DNA of 64,000 nt from Rickettsia endosymbiont of Gonocerus acuteangulatus (GCF_964026435.1 NZ_OZ032147.1:1-64000); one strand, 5' to 3'; counted from the stretch's first letter, positions 1 through 9,908 are shown. Numbers and translations are program-made. The notes: generated from the letters alone by a model not told the origin.

Positions 1-1022
1 TGACATTAATTTCCAATCCTATTAAAATATTAGATAATAAACCACCAATTTGGCTAATGCGACAAGCTGGTAGATATTTGCCTGAATATATGGCAGTAAG
101 AAAAGAGGTGAAAAATTTCTTAGAGTTTTGTTATGATGTAGATAAAGCAACAAAAGTAACACTACAACCGATAAAACGTTTTGGCTTTGATGCAGCGATA
201 ATTTTTTCTGATATATTAGTATTGCCTCATGCTCTTGGTTGGGAAGTAGATTTTAAAGAAAATATTGGACCGGTACTAAAGCAATTTAAATCAAAAGAAG
301 ATTTTAAATATTTACAAGATAATTCAAATGATAAATTAGAAAAAGTATATGAAATAGTAAAAAAAGTAAGGAAAGAATTACCTAAATCTACTTCTCTAAT
401 AGGTTTCGCAGGTAGTCCTTGGACAGTAATGACTTACATGTTAGAAGGAAAAGGTAAACAAGACTTTAGAGTTAGCAAAAAATTTATTTATGAAAATGAA
501 GAATTAGCAAAAGAATTACTTAATTTTATTACAGAAAAAACAATTCATCATCTTATAAATCAAATAAAATCAGGTGCAAATATAGTAAAAATCTTTGATT
601 CATGGGCTGGTATTTTACCAGAAGAAGAATTTAAAAAATTTGTAATAGAACCAACGAAGAAAATAATAAAGAGTATAAAGGGAACTTTTCCTGATATTCC
701 TATTATTACTTTTCCTAAAGGTGCAGGGCTTTTATATGAAAAATTTTTAGAAGAAGTACAAATGGATGTTTTAGCTATTGACCCGTTAATATCGCTTGAG
801 AAAATGAAATTGTGGAGTAATAAAGTAATAGTGCAGGGTAATTTAGATCCAGTAATATTGCTTACTAATAAAAAAATAATAAAAGAAAAAGTTCATAAAA
901 TTTTATCAGTAATGGGAAATAAGAATTTTATTTTCAATCTAGGTCATGGTATTTTACCCGAAACACCACCAGAAAATGTAGAATTTTTAGTAAAATGCAT
1001 TAGGGAATATGAATATAAATAA
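1..1022 (+). CDS. hemE: Uroporphyrinogen decarboxylase, 5' end at window edge
   Basis: It decarboxylates uroporphyrinogen III to coproporphyrinogen III in cytoplasmic haem synthesis. The reading frame is open back to the first bases: base 3 begins ACA and bases 1-2 are TG, so the start codon probably has its first base just outside the window, giving about 340 residues, normal for the family. The signature [11 protein letters not shown], the segment [18 protein letters not shown] and a C-terminal [13 protein letters not shown] are all typical of HemE. An internal ATG at 57 is not the start because the PPIWL that precedes the signature is also conserved. The gene overlaps hemH by 14 bases, so the two are translationally coupled. 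Identification is firm. Confidence 0.96.
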   Translation, partial: TLISNPIKILDNKPPIWLMRQAGRYLPEYMAVRKEVKNFLEFCYDVDKATKVTLQPIKRFGFDAAIIFSDILVLPHALGWEVDFKENIGPVLKQFKSKEDFKYLQDNSNDKLEKVYEIVKKVRKELPKSTSLIGFAGSPWTVMTYMLEGKGKQDFRVSKKFIYENEELAKELLNFITEKTIHHLINQIKSGANIVKIFDSWAGILPEEEFKKFVIEPTKKIIKSIKGTFPDIPIITFPKGAGLLYEKFLEEVQMDVLAIDPLISLEKMKLWSNKVIVQGNLDPVILLTNKKIIKEKVHKILSVMGNKNFIFNLGHGILPETPPENVEFLVKCIREYEYK

Positions 1023-2073
1023 AAAGAAAATAGCAATAGTACTTTTCAATTTGGGTGGTCCAGATAGTCTTAAATCAGTGAAGCCATTCCTATTTAATTT
1101 GTTTTATGATAAAGCTATTATTAATCTACCTAACCCGTTACGTTATATTATTGCTAAATTAATATCTACAACGAGAGAAAAGAAATCTCAAAAAATATAT
1201 TCTCTAATAGGGGGTAAATCGCCTTTACTTGAAGAAACAGAAAAACAAAAATTAGCATTGGCAGAAAATTTAAAACAAGCTACCAATGAAGATTTTAATA
1301 TTTTTATAAATATGCGTTATGCCCCGCCGCAAATAGAAGAAACAATTGAGAAAATAAAGGAATATAATCCTACAGAGGTGATATTATTACCTTTATACCC
1401 TCAATTCTCAATAACAACAACTGGTTCATCGGTAAAGAATTTTTTAAATAACTTTGATCTTAATATACCGGTTAAAGTTGTTTGTTGTTATCCAGTAGAA
1501 GAAAATTTTGTAAAGGCTCATGTTGCTTTAATAAAAGAAAAGATATTTGATAAAAACTCTAGAGTATTATTTTCAGCTCATGGTTTGCCTAAAAAAATAA
1601 TAGATGCAGGAGATCCTTATAGTTTTCAGGTAGAAGAAACAGTAAAAGCAGTAGTTAAAGAGTTAAATATAAAAGATTTAGATTATAAAGTAACTTATCA
1701 AAGTAGAGTAGGACCTGTAGAATGGTTAAAGCCAAATACAGAAGATGAAATAGAAATAGCAGGGAAGCAAAATAAAAATATAATAATTGTGCCTATAGCT
1801 TTCGTTTCTGAACATGTAGAAACACTAGTTGAGCTTGATATTGAATATAAATTAATTGCAGACAAGTATAAAATAAAATATAATAGACCCCCAACGCTTA
1901 GCATAAACAAAATTTTTATTAAAAGTTTGACAAGTACTTTATTAAAATTTATTAATAAAAAAGAGGGTGATTTTTTAGTAGCTAGTAGTAATAGTGAAAG
2001 AATATGTCCTGATAAATTTAGTAAATGTTTGTGCTTTACCTCATTCCCGCCTACGCAGGAATCCAGTAAATAA
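1009..2073 (+). CDS. hemH: Ferrochelatase
   Basis: The last enzyme of haem synthesis; it inserts Fe2+ into protoporphyrin IX at the inner membrane. Visible family motifs are FNLGGPDS at the N-terminus, the [11 protein letters not shown] segment, the catalytic-His motif [20 protein letters not shown] and [13 protein letters not shown]. The start lies within the end of hemE. The last residues (FPPTQESSK) are encoded by a fragment of the palindromic repeat found throughout this window (2042-2066), so the natural C-terminus has been replaced or extended by repeat DNA. The rest of the enzyme looks intact. With hemE and the downstream hemJ it forms a haem operon. Confidence 0.95.
   Translation: MNINKKKIAIVLFNLGGPDSLKSVKPFLFNLFYDKAIINLPNPLRYIIAKLISTTREKKSQKIYSLIGGKSPLLEETEKQKLALAENLKQATNEDFNIFINMRYAPPQIEETIEKIKEYNPTEVILLPLYPQFSITTTGSSVKNFLNNFDLNIPVKVVCCYPVEENFVKAHVALIKEKIFDKNSRVLFSAHGLPKKIIDAGDPYSFQVEETVKAVVKELNIKDLDYKVTYQSRVGPVEWLKPNTEDEIEIAGKQNKNIIIVPIAFVSEHVETLVELDIEYKLIADKYKIKYNRPPTLSINKIFIKSLTSTLLKFINKKEGDFLVASSNSERICPDKFSKCLCFTSFPPTQESSK
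2042..2066. repeat. Palindromic-repeat fragment forming the hemH 3' end
   Basis: The sequence cattcccgcctacgcagg and its continuation match one arm of the full repeat at 4563-4681. Here a single arm lies inside the end of the hemH reading frame and supplies its last codons. Confidence 0.75.
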
Positions 2074-2098
2074 AAAATTATAAAAATAAGGATAGAAA

Positions 2099-2536
2099 AT
2101 GGCAAATTACTACCTATGGTTTAAATCAATTCATCTAATTTCTGCAATATGCTGGATGGTTGGATTATTATATTTACCAAGAATATATGTTTACCATACT
2201 AAGGTCAAAGTAGGTAGTGAAACAGATAAAACTTTCCAAATAATGGAATTAAAGCTTCTTAGGTTCATCATGAATCCCGCAATGATTAGCACCTTTATAT
2301 TTGGTTTAATAAACGCTTATATTTATGGATTTGCTGCCCTTGATGCTTGGTTTCACGTTAAGATGTTTGCTGTATTAATTTTAGTAATATTTCATGGTTT
2401 ACTTGCAAGATGGCGAAAAGATTTTGCCATTGGCAAAAACGTTCACTCTGAAAAATTTTATCGCATTGTCAACGAAATCCCTACCATTTGCATGATTGTT
2501 GCGGTAATTATGGTTATAGTAAAACCTTTTGACTGA
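2099..2536 (+). CDS. hemJ: HemJ-type protoporphyrinogen oxidase
   Basis: A membrane protein of 145 residues matching the HemJ/UPF0093 family, which oxidises protoporphyrinogen IX to protoporphyrin IX in bacteria lacking HemG and HemY. The N-terminal segment LWFKSIHLISAICWMVGL contains the conserved His of the family, followed by LPRIYVYH, and there are about four hydrophobic segments. An AAGGA-like ribosome site precedes the ATG. It sits 25 bases after hemH, which supports the haem role: HemJ makes the substrate that HemH uses. The symbol is given from family resemblance plus context. Confidence 0.88.
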   Translation: MANYYLWFKSIHLISAICWMVGLLYLPRIYVYHTKVKVGSETDKTFQIMELKLLRFIMNPAMISTFIFGLINAYIYGFAALDAWFHVKMFAVLILVIFHGLLARWRKDFAIGKNVHSEKFYRIVNEIPTICMIVAVIMVIVKPFD

Positions 2537-2582
2537 TATAGTAATAGTAAACTGATTTGAACGTATGTATCACGTTGTTTTC

Positions 2583-3041
2583 TTAGTCTCTTATCTTTTT
2601 AAAAAATTCTTTCATTAATAAGGCAGAATCTTCAGCAAAAATTCCGCTATATATTTCCGGTTGGTGGAAGCAAGCTTTACTATTAAAATATCTCAAATTA
2701 CTCTCAACTGCTCCATGTTTTGAATCAGAAGCACCATAAAATAAGCGTCTTAGTCTGCTATGAGCGATAGCTGCCGCACACATGGCACAAGGCTCTAAAG
2801 TAACGTATATATCGTAATTGCTTAAATTTTTAGAAGATATAATTTTACATGCTTCATTAATTGCAATAATTTCAGCATGATAAAGAGCATTATTTTTTTC
2901 TTCAGTATTGTTATAACTTTTAGCTATAATTTTCTGATTTTCTCTATCTACAATAACTGCTCCGACTGGTACTTCATTTTTGCTAAAAGCAAGTTCTGCT
3001 TGTTTTAAAGCTTCTTGCATGAAAAAATTATCAAAATTCAT
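2583..3041 (-). CDS. tadA: tRNA-specific adenosine deaminase
   Basis: A cytidine/deoxycytidylate-deaminase-fold enzyme of 152 residues that converts A34 to inosine in tRNA-Arg(ACG). The zinc and catalytic motif [10 protein letters not shown] and the second zinc motif [14 protein letters not shown] are both present, followed by [14 protein letters not shown], typical of TadA. The gene is convergent with hemJ and overlaps the upstream cation-efflux gene by 4 bases, so both are probably transcribed together. Nothing appears missing. Confidence 0.94.
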   Translation of the reverse strand: MNFDNFFMQEALKQAELAFSKNEVPVGAVIVDRENQKIIAKSYNNTEEKNNALYHAEIIAINEACKIISSKNLSNYDIYVTLEPCAMCAAAIAHSRLRRLFYGASDSKHGAVESNLRYFNSKACFHQPEIYSGIFAEDSALLMKEFFKKIRD

Positions 3042-3943
3042 CTGACAATATATTCACGATAATTGACATGCTCTTCCACCCCATAAGGGTCTTGGTGGAT
3101 TATTATTTCAGAGTCAGGGAATTCTTGTAGTATGTCAAAGGCAATTTCATCGCTAATTTCATGAGCATTATAAAGCGACATATTGCCATCCATTTCCAAA
3201 TGACATTGTATAAAAGCTTTTTGGGCGGCATATCTAGTCTTCATTTCATGTACACCTTTCACTCCGCGATGCTTATTAATTATCGATATAATTTTTTGCC
3301 TGTCTTGCTCCGGTAATTCTTGATCGACTAAGTTTTTAAAGGCTTTTTGAAATAAAGAATAAGAAGTTTTAAATATGTATAATGAAATAACTACCCCAAA
3401 TAAAGAATCAATGAACCAAAAACGATCGCTTAAATTTATAGAAATTATTACTATAATATTAGTCAGCAAATCCGTAAAATAATGTAGCTTATCGGCTTTA
3501 ACTATTTCTGAACCTGTTTTTTTAATTACGTAAGTTTGATAAAGTACTAAAATAATTGTTAAAAATATACATATGTACATTATTGTTGTACCGTCGCTAA
3601 TATTTTCTAGCTGTGTTTTTTCAAATAAAGATTTGACGGAAGAAAAACCAACGAAAAAAACTGAAGCAAAAAAGAAGATTGATTGTGAGAAAATAGTTAA
3701 ATCCTGTATTTTCTCATGACCGAATCGATGTTCGTGATCGGACGGCTGTAAAGCAAATCGTAAAGCTATTAAATTGATAAAAGAAGAAGTTATATCAAGC
3801 ATTGAGTCAATCAAAGAAGCGAGTATTGATTGCGAATCAGTCACAAACCAAGCATATATTTTTACGCTTAAAATAATTAATGCCGTAGTAACTGATAAGT
3901 AAGATGCCGATTTTATTAATAAATTCCGACTATTAACGTCCAT
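3038..3943 (-). CDS. Cation diffusion facilitator family efflux protein (FieF-like)
   Basis: A 301-residue inner-membrane protein with the layout of CDF transporters: about six membrane segments, then a cytoplasmic metal-binding domain of roughly 90 residues. The metal site pairs DSMLD in the second membrane segment with HYFTD in the fifth, as expected for Zn/Fe efflux proteins of the FieF type. The segment [16 protein letters not shown] is the usual loop after the second helix. The tail contains [19 protein letters not shown], a typical C-terminal domain segment. The substrate metal cannot be read from sequence. Its end overlaps the start of tadA. Confidence 0.9.
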   Translation of the reverse strand: MDVNSRNLLIKSASYLSVTTALIILSVKIYAWFVTDSQSILASLIDSMLDITSSFINLIALRFALQPSDHEHRFGHEKIQDLTIFSQSIFFFASVFFVGFSSVKSLFEKTQLENISDGTTIMYICIFLTIILVLYQTYVIKKTGSEIVKADKLHYFTDLLTNIIVIISINLSDRFWFIDSLFGVVISLYIFKTSYSLFQKAFKNLVDQELPEQDRQKIISIINKHRGVKGVHEMKTRYAAQKAFIQCHLEMDGNMSLYNAHEISDEIAFDILQEFPDSEIIIHQDPYGVEEHVNYREYIVR

Positions 3944-4015
3944 AAATAATATTTCTAATTCCTTTTAGTAGTTTAACAAAGAAAATATAAAATTCAATTA
4001 GAATTAGGTTTATAC

Positions 4016-4042
4016 TTTACAAAATTCCAAAAACCGTATAAT
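4016..4042 (+). promoter_or_regulatory. Probable promoter of the 17 kDa antigen gene
   Basis: A perfect TATAAT lies at 4037-4042 with a TTTACA-like -35 at 4016-4021. The spacer is 15 bases, short of the 17 ideal. It sits 35 bases before the antigen start and faces it. Confidence 0.45.
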
Positions 4043-4076
4043 TAGTTATATATAGTACTTTAAAATGAGAAATCAT

Positions 4077-4556
4077 ATGAAAATAATATCTAAAATTATT
4101 GTTATATTACTTGCAGCTTCAATGTTGCAAGCATGCCAAGGTCCGGGCGGCATGAATAAGCAAGGTAGCGGTACGCTAATCGGTGGAACAACCGGTGCAT
4201 TACTCGGTTCTCAATTTGGTGGTGGTACAGGGCGTCTTGCTGCAGTAGGAGCAGGTGCATTACTTGGTGCAATCCTTGGTAACCAAATTGGTGCAGGTAT
4301 GGATGAACAAGATAGAAAACTTGCAGAGCTTACCTCCCAAAGAGCTTTAGAAGCTGCACCAAGTGGTAGCAGTGTACAATGGCGTAATCCTGATAATGGT
4401 AATTATGGTACTGTAACACCAAGCAAAGCTTATAAAAACAATACCGGTCAATATTGCCGTGAATATACCCAAACAGTTGTAGTAGGTGGAAAACAACAAA
4501 AAGCTTATGGTACTGCTTGCCGTCAACCTGATGGACAATGGCAAGTTGTTAATTAA
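4077..4556 (+). CDS. 17 kDa rickettsial surface lipoprotein antigen
   Basis: The genus-specific 17 kDa antigen, an outer-membrane lipoprotein. I start it at the second ATG (4077), which gives the usual 159 residues and has GAG 5-7 bases upstream; the ATG at 4065 would add an atypical MRNH. The signal peptide ends in the lipobox LQAC, so the mature protein is lipidated at that Cys. A Gly-rich glycine-zipper region ([15 protein letters not shown] and [15 protein letters not shown]) follows, then the conserved [18 protein letters not shown] and a C-terminal half ending [13 protein letters not shown]. The protein anchors the assignment of the window to Rickettsia. Its function is unknown. Confidence 0.95.
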   Translation: MKIISKIIVILLAASMLQACQGPGGMNKQGSGTLIGGTTGALLGSQFGGGTGRLAAVGAGALLGAILGNQIGAGMDEQDRKLAELTSQRALEAAPSGSSVQWRNPDNGNYGTVTPSKAYKNNTGQYCREYTQTVVVGGKQQKAYGTACRQPDGQWQVVN

Positions 4557-4562
4557 GTCCTA

Positions 4563-4681
4563 ATGTCATTCCCGCGTAGGCGGGAATCCAGAAAAAAGTA
4601 TAAATACAGCAAGCTTTTAAAGTTAAAAGCTCGATTTATCTCGCTTTATGCCTGGATTCCCGCCTACGCGGGAATGACATT
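4563..4681. repeat. Full-length palindromic repeat (type A)
   Basis: An inverted repeat of about 119 bp. The left arm reads gtcattcccgcgtaggcggg and the right arm ccgcctacgcgggaatgac; the AT-rich middle contains aaagctcgatttatctcgct. The same arms recur at 6834, 24141, 25752 and elsewhere, so this is the family reference here. It resembles rickettsial palindromic elements. Confidence 0.9.
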
Positions 4682-4704
4682 ATACTTACTCATAGGAGCA
4701 ACCA

Positions 4705-5169
4705 ATGACTTTTGAAATAACAAGTACGGCGTTTAAGCATAACGAGCGTATTCCTGATAAATTTACTTGTAAAGGTCAGAATATTTCTCCACATTTAGAG
4801 TGGAGCGGCTTCCCTTCAAATACTAAATCTTTTGTTTTAATTATGGATGACCCAGATGCTCCGGTAGAATTAGCACCGCCGCACGGCATATGGGATCATT
4901 GGATAATCTACAATATTCCGGTCTCTATAACGCAGCTCCAAGAAGGGCAAATAAATGATGATATTAAAGTTTTAAATAATGGCTGGAAAGAAAAGAAATA
5001 TGGTGGTCCATGCCCGCCAGCAGGTAAGCCTCATCGGTATTTTTTCAAGCTATATGCTTTAAATGATTATCTTGAGCTTGAAGAAAATGCTAGCAAGCAG
5101 GATTTAGTACTAGCTTTGCAAAAGCATTTATTAGGTCAGGCGGAGCTGATAGGTATTTACTCGGCGTAA
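4705..5169 (+). CDS. YbhB/YbcL-type PEBP-family protein
   Basis: A 154-residue protein of the bacterial phosphatidylethanolamine-binding-protein (Raf-kinase-inhibitor-like) family. The family signature is clear: FTCKGQNISPHLEWSG, then VLIMDDPDAP, HWIIYNIP and GPCPPAGKPHRYFFKLYALN. An aggagc ribosome site precedes the ATG. It has no signal peptide and is probably cytoplasmic. The biochemical role of this family in bacteria is unresolved. It stands alone between two palindromic repeats. Confidence 0.92.
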   Translation: MTFEITSTAFKHNERIPDKFTCKGQNISPHLEWSGFPSNTKSFVLIMDDPDAPVELAPPHGIWDHWIIYNIPVSITQLQEGQINDDIKVLNNGWKEKKYGGPCPPAGKPHRYFFKLYALNDYLELEENASKQDLVLALQKHLLGQAELIGIYSA

Positions 5170-5182
5170 ATGGGTATCCAAT

Positions 5183-5282
5183 GGTCATTGCGAGGAAATT
5201 ACGAAGTAATTGTACGTACGCAATCTCAGTAGTTTATTTACTAAGATTACCACGTCGCCTACGACTCCTCGTAATGACGAGA
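5183..5282. repeat. Palindromic repeat (type C)
   Basis: The ends gtcattgcgagga and tcctcgtaatgac are inverted arms of about 100 bp. The same arms recur at 49188-49275 and 55956-56054. The short reading frame that crosses it is not a gene. Confidence 0.85.
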
Positions 5283-5340
5283 AAAATAATTAATGCAATA
5301 ACATCGAACAAATCACGGGATGACAGGAGTAAACTGGTCC

Positions 5341-6039
5341 ATGCAGCCCATAATAGAATTTCATAACGTATCTAAAAAATTCGGTAATAAATTACCAATA
5401 AATAATGTTAGTTTTACAGTCAAAAAAAATAATATCACTACTTTAATAGGACCAAACGGAGCAGGTAAAACTACTATAGTTAGGTTAATGCTTGGGCTTG
5501 AAAAACCAACAAGTGGCGAGGTTATAATTAATCCTAAATTAAAGATCGGTTATGTGCCGCAAAAATTTAACCTAAGTTCTGATTTGCCAATCACAGTCAA
5601 GAAGTTCTTAGACTTACTAGCACCAAATAATATTACTAATGATATTAAAGAAATCCACTCATTTATTGATTTAGAACGTTTAAAAGATCAGGAGATTTCT
5701 ACGCTTTCAGGCGGACAGTTTCAAAAGATAGTTCTTGCGTCCTCTTTGCTTAGCAAACCCGATCTAATTATTTTAGATGAGCCACTACAATCTTTAGATG
5801 TTACAAGCCAGCAAGAGTTTTATCAGCTTATTAGTTTAACCCGTAAGAAGTTAGATATTACTGTTTTTATGATTTCACATGATTTATTTACAGTAATTAA
5901 AAATTCTGACCAAGTAATATGCTTGAATGGTCATATATGTTGCACTGGAACTCCAAATGCTATAACTCCAAACTCTGATTTCTCAAATGCCCTTTCCTCT
6001 CTAGGGTTTTATACTCACCACCATGATCATAAGCATTAA
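5341..6039 (+). CDS. znuC: ABC transporter ATPase, ZnuC-like
   Basis: A cytoplasmic ATPase of an ABC importer. It carries Walker [10 protein letters not shown], the signature LSGGQFQK, Walker [13 protein letters not shown] and the H-loop MISHD. The short form (232 residues) and the His-rich tail HHHDHKH fit the ZnuC family of zinc importers, and Rickettsia are known to carry znu-type genes. I start at 5341 (MQPIIEF); the frame extends 21 bases upstream, but those codons run into unique DNA between the repeat and the gene and are atypical for the family. No permease or binding protein gene lies nearby, so the partners must be elsewhere. Confidence 0.88.
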   Translation: MQPIIEFHNVSKKFGNKLPINNVSFTVKKNNITTLIGPNGAGKTTIVRLMLGLEKPTSGEVIINPKLKIGYVPQKFNLSSDLPITVKKFLDLLAPNNITNDIKEIHSFIDLERLKDQEISTLSGGQFQKIVLASSLLSKPDLIILDEPLQSLDVTSQQEFYQLISLTRKKLDITVFMISHDLFTVIKNSDQVICLNGHICCTGTPNAITPNSDFSNALSSLGFYTHHHDHKH

Positions 6040-6076
6040 TTTATCATCTGTATATTTTTTATATTAATTAAATTTA

Positions 6077-6538
6077 TCATATTTTGTTCCATGAGCCACG
6101 TTGATCTTGAGTAAAACAGTCTATATTGTTTTCCTGTTCAGTAATTTGGCTTATTTTTAAACTCAGCTTTTTTAAATCTTCCGTTAAATCGGTTATTATA
6201 ATTATTCTTTTAAAATCACTGATATATTCTTTAGCTTGTAAAATTTTCTCTATATTATTTGGTGAAATAATAATAAGCACGCTAGCGTTATTGGGATTTT
6301 GTAGTGTATCAGTAATGTAAATAGGCTGTTTTTCAGGTTGCGGGTCAACTTTACTGCCGTGAGGGATAAATTGCTTGCGGGAATAAGTCCAAAGATTTTT
6401 ATTTAGCATTTCTTGCTGCTCTGCATCAACAGTAAGTACAATGCTCTTAAGATCAGAATAATAACATTTCTCTATCAAAAGAAAAATTGCTTTCAGCAGT
6501 AATTCATCACTCGTTTGATAAATACTAAATTGCTGCAT
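6077..6538 (-). CDS. holC: DNA polymerase III chi subunit
   Basis: A 153-residue protein matching HolC, the chi subunit that links the clamp loader to SSB. The N-terminal layout (MQQFSIYQTS, then LLIEKCYYSDLKSIVLT) and the central LWTYSRKQFIPHGS are the family's best conserved parts, followed by a Rossmann-like core with PIYITDTLQNPNNASVLI. It is convergent with the ZnuC-like gene and next to tRNA-Leu. Similarity within this family is low, so I rely on the WTYSRKQFIPHG block and the length. Confidence 0.85.
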   Translation of the reverse strand: MQQFSIYQTSDELLLKAIFLLIEKCYYSDLKSIVLTVDAEQQEMLNKNLWTYSRKQFIPHGSKVDPQPEKQPIYITDTLQNPNNASVLIIISPNNIEKILQAKEYISDFKRIIIITDLTEDLKKLSLKISQITEQENNIDCFTQDQRGSWNKI

Positions 6539-6576
6539 AAAAACCTTAATATTATTCTTATGAGAAAAAATTTAAG

Positions 6577-6661
6577 TGGTACGGATGAAGGGACTTGAAC
6601 CCCCACGCCTTGCGGCACAAGAACCTAAATCTTGCATGTCTACCAGTTCCATCACATCCGC
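6577..6661 (-). tRNA. tRNA-Leu (anticodon UAG)
   Basis: Read on the minus strand the gene begins gcggatgtgatggaactgg and ends catccgt-A-CCA. The acceptor arms pair (GCGGATG with CATCCGT), the anticodon stem caaga/tcttg holds the loop tttaggt, giving UAG, and the long variable arm is that of a class II tRNA. The T-loop is ggttcaagtcc. CCA is encoded. It reads CUA-type Leu codons. Confidence 0.95.
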
Positions 6662-6673
6662 ATATATTCAGAT

Positions 6674-6825
6674 AGAACTTCAAAAATTGGCTAAGTCGTC
6701 TTATTAAGTACCCACGTATTAAGTATACGCTTCGTTCCTCGTCTTATAGACTCCTTGCTCTTTTTGAAGTTGATCTTCGTCTACTTGTTTTTATTAAACT
6801 TCAAAAATTGGCTGTATCGTTCAAT
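6674..6825. repeat. Dispersed repeat (type D)
   Basis: The block aacttcaaaaattggct opens the repeat, recurs in direct orientation at about 6799, and has a partial inverted copy in ctctttttgaagttg. Related copies are at 17031-17148 and, reversed, at 62156-62273. No gene is visible here. Confidence 0.75.
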
Positions 6826-6833
6826 TTTGCTTT

Positions 6834-6866
6834 AATGTCATTCCCGCATAGGCGGGAATCCAATAA
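6834..6866. repeat. Palindromic-repeat arm at the dapE 3' end
   Basis: A single type A arm (atgtcattcccgcatagg onward). The dapE reading frame runs through it and stops inside it. Confidence 0.75.
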
Positions 6867-8007
6867 CATTTAATAATTCCATCAAAAAATTATAATACAC
6901 ATCGTATAATTTTTGTAAATCGCTAAATTTGGTATATTCGTTTATTTTATGTGCAGTGTCTGATAATAAACCGAATTCTACTAAGGGGCAATAATTTTTA
7001 ACAAATCTTGCATCGGATGTACCGCCGCTTGTAGAAAAATTTGGTTTTATATTAAGAGTTTTTTCTACTATTGTAGCAAATTCTTTTATCTTATCATTAG
7101 GATTTTGAATAAAACTATCGGCAGAGCTATTATATTCTAGCTTATAATCTACTTTATACTTTTGGCAGTGTTGTTTAATAATTTCTTCTACTTGTTTTGC
7201 TAGAGTTTCTGCACTATGCAAGTTATTAAAACGTATATTAAAATATGCAGTTGCTGTTTCGGGAATCACATTTGTAGTATTATTACCAACGTCAATATTT
7301 GTTACTTCAAGGTTTGAACTTTGAAAAAATTCAGTACCTTCATCAAGCTTAATATTTGTTAGTTCGTTTAATACTCTAATTAAGCAAGGTAATGGATTAT
7401 TTGCTTTTTGCGGATAAGCTACATGCCCACCTGAACCTTTTACAGCCAACTTAAAATTAATACTTCCTCTTCTGCCAATTTTAATTGTGTCCCCTATCTC
7501 TTTTTCGCAAGTAGGTTCACCAACAATAGCAAAATCAATTTCGTGTCTTTGATTATATATATATTGTAGCATCTCCTTAGTGCCATGCTTTGCTTTTCCC
7601 TCTTCATCGCTAGTAAGTAAAAAGCTAATAGAGCCTACAAAATCGGTATTATTTTTTATGAAGTCTAAGCTAGCTGCTAAAAAACATGCAATTGACCCTT
7701 TCATATCAACCGCCCCTCTACCATATATTTTTTCGTCCTGCTCATGAGCTTTGAAAGGATTAAAATCATGCCAAAGGTTAGGATCACCAGTAGGAACTAC
7801 ATCAACATGCCCAACAAAGCAAATATTAGGTTTACTATAGCCATAAACAGCATAAAGATTAGTAACTTGCTCGGTCTCACCAAAAATTTTTACCTCGGTC
7901 TTAAAGCCGTGTTCTTTAAGCAAATCGTCAATATATTCAATAGCTCCGTTACTCTGGGGAGTTAGAGATTCAAAACTAATTAAGTTTTTTAGGTAGGTAG
8001 TGTGCAT
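6838..8007 (-). CDS. dapE: Succinyl-diaminopimelate desuccinylase
   Basis: An M20-family zinc peptidase-like enzyme of the lysine/DAP pathway; it frees LL-diaminopimelate for peptidoglycan. Metal ligands and catalytic residues are visible in FVGHVDVVPTGD, GRGAVDMKGS, LLTSDEEG and VGEPTCE, with GGTSDARF and the His of DTAHKINEY near the C-terminus. The start MHTTYLKNLISFESLTP is the natural N-terminus. At 389 residues it is slightly long because the last residues (IGFPPMRE) come from a palindromic-repeat arm. It is probably functional, since the tail lies beyond the last conserved motif. Confidence 0.93.
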   Translation of the reverse strand: MHTTYLKNLISFESLTPQSNGAIEYIDDLLKEHGFKTEVKIFGETEQVTNLYAVYGYSKPNICFVGHVDVVPTGDPNLWHDFNPFKAHEQDEKIYGRGAVDMKGSIACFLAASLDFIKNNTDFVGSISFLLTSDEEGKAKHGTKEMLQYIYNQRHEIDFAIVGEPTCEKEIGDTIKIGRRGSINFKLAVKGSGGHVAYPQKANNPLPCLIRVLNELTNIKLDEGTEFFQSSNLEVTNIDVGNNTTNVIPETATAYFNIRFNNLHSAETLAKQVEEIIKQHCQKYKVDYKLEYNSSADSFIQNPNDKIKEFATIVEKTLNIKPNFSTSGGTSDARFVKNYCPLVEFGLLSDTAHKINEYTKFSDLQKLYDVYYNFLMELLNVIGFPPMRE

Positions 8008-8047
8008 TAAAGTTATTTTTGACTATCTAGTTATTGCTAAAATCTTT

Positions 8048-9779
8048 TTACCAAGTAGTATGATTTTTTCTATAACAATCTTTTTGGTTAGTAGGAATAA
8101 TATTTTTAGTATCTCTATATGCAGAGCCAACTAAATTATAATTATTATTCTTTACTTCTTTTAAGTCTATCCTCTCAAAACTAAATTCAAACATATCAAT
8201 TTTTGAATTTTCAACAACTTTTTTGAAATTGGAAGAATTATTTTTTCTTTTTTTGTTGTTTGAGGTGGTACTAGTATTTTTTTTCATAAAACCAATAGTA
8301 TCTTTGGTAATTAGGTTTATGTGCGTCAGTGAAATAAAGTATGTAAGGTTTTACTCTTGTATAAGGTAAAAAATATGGTAGTAGAATAACGGCTTGTAAT
8401 CTTGCTTTTGATAATAAAAATTGACGAACGCCAGAAATATCTTTTCTAAATAAAAAACCTTCAGGTATTACCAAAGCCATTCTACCGCCTTCTTTTAAAT
8501 TTTGAAGACAATGCAGGGCACAAGCGGCAGTACCGTTATTTTTAGCAATATTATTATAATAAAGAGGTGTAATCATGCTAAAATACGGCATATTAGTAAC
8601 AACTACGTCAAATTTTAATTGTTGGTTTGTCTTGGAGCTGATGTAGCAAGGACTTCTTAGACTATCTACTTGTTTGATTTCACTATATCCATCGTCACCT
8701 TGTAAAACAGTATTCATTTTTGCAATTCTAGCAGTTTTAGTTATTTCTCTCCCATATAACGTATTATGCCTTAGTTTTTCTAAATCTTCATCAGTATTAA
8801 TTATATTATTTTCTTTGATATATTTAAAAGCTTCTGTTAAAAACCCTCCACTGCCACAAAAAGGATCATATACTGTTTCACCAAATTTAGGGTCTACATA
8901 ATTGATCGTAAGCTTTATTATATTTTTAGGAGTGAAATATTCACCCAAATAATCACAGGTTGATCTAGTTTTTTCTAAAAAATACTCAAATGCATCACCT
9001 TTTATGTCTGTATCTATTGTGGATAAAATAAGAGGATCAATTGCATCGATAATATGGCGTAGAGTACTAGAATTGCTTAGAGAGATAGGTGTAAAAACGT
9101 CGCCACCATATTTATTCTTAATTTGTTCTATAACATGTCCGTTAATGTAACCGATAATATCGTCATCTGATTGAGTTTTAATACTATTCCACCAAGTTTT
9201 TTCATTATTCTCACTTAGTAATTTCAGGAATAATATATTTGCAAATTCGCTAAATCTTTCTATCCCTGCTCGAAGCCCCTCGCTTCTTAAAAGGTTATTT
9301 AAGTTTTTAAATACGGATATTAATTCTTCACCTGAGACTTTGACTTCTTTAGGTATAGTCCAAGCTTCGTGCTTATTTACGTCTACAAAAGCTAATAATT
9401 CTTTTTCACGCAGTAATTCTTTTACTTCATCGTCGTTTAATATAAGCTCTTTATTGTTAGCGACAAAACGAGCTTCACAATAAGCTCCGTTCATTGCGAA
9501 TACTATAGGAATATCAAGCAATTTTGCATATTCTGCTGCTTGCTCTAAAGCTTGAGTTAAATCCTTACCTGCTTTCTTTGCTTCTATTATTGCAATAGGT
9601 CTATCAGTGTTACTTTCATATAAAATATAATCTGGTCGTTTTCCTTTTAACTTAGTTTGTTCTGTTTTCAACTTAGGCTTTTGAAAATAAACATTTTTTT
9701 TAACATCATTATCTATATGCCAACCTTTATTTACTAGGTTGTTACTGATAATCCACTCAGTTTGTTGTTCTGCTAGCAT
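8048..9779 (-). pseudogene. Nuclease-N6-adenine methyltransferase fusion, split by a frameshift in an A-run
   Basis: The N-terminal 140 residues look like an HsdR-N-type PD-(D/E)XK nuclease: RPD at 48-50 and EAK at 66-68. They are followed by an N6-adenine methyltransferase of the HsdM type with GEYFTP (279-284), SAM motif I DPFCGSGGF (305-313) and a catalytic motif IV that reads NMPY (396-399) instead of NPPY. The first frame stops at 8271 just after a run of eight A. The next frame starts inside that run and continues for about 79 codons (ending 8048) with the Lys/Asn-rich tail and YNLVGSAYRD typical of HsdM ends. One missing A would rejoin both parts. No specificity subunit is adjacent. 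I call it a pseudogene, but slippage could still yield full-length protein. Confidence 0.75.
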
Positions 9780-9908
9780 AAAATTTAATACTAAAATATC
9801 TTAATTAATAATTATATATTCCTATATATATTCGTACAAGACTATAATATTACTTAAGCATAAAAGCAACTTTTCTCCTATTTATAAGAATAAATTACTA
9901 TTAAAAAC

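Noticed and set aside
1698-2105. 135-codon minus-strand ORF
   Set aside because: Antisense of hemH; hydrophobic composition arises from the reverse of AT-rich coding DNA.
4563-4681. Possible CRISPR array from the recurring repeats
   Set aside because: Repeats are dispersed singly between genes with paired arms, not tandem with regular spacers; no cas genes are seen.
5181-5366. 61-codon ORF between the PEBP-like and ZnuC-like genes
   Set aside because: Runs through a type C palindromic repeat and has no family features.
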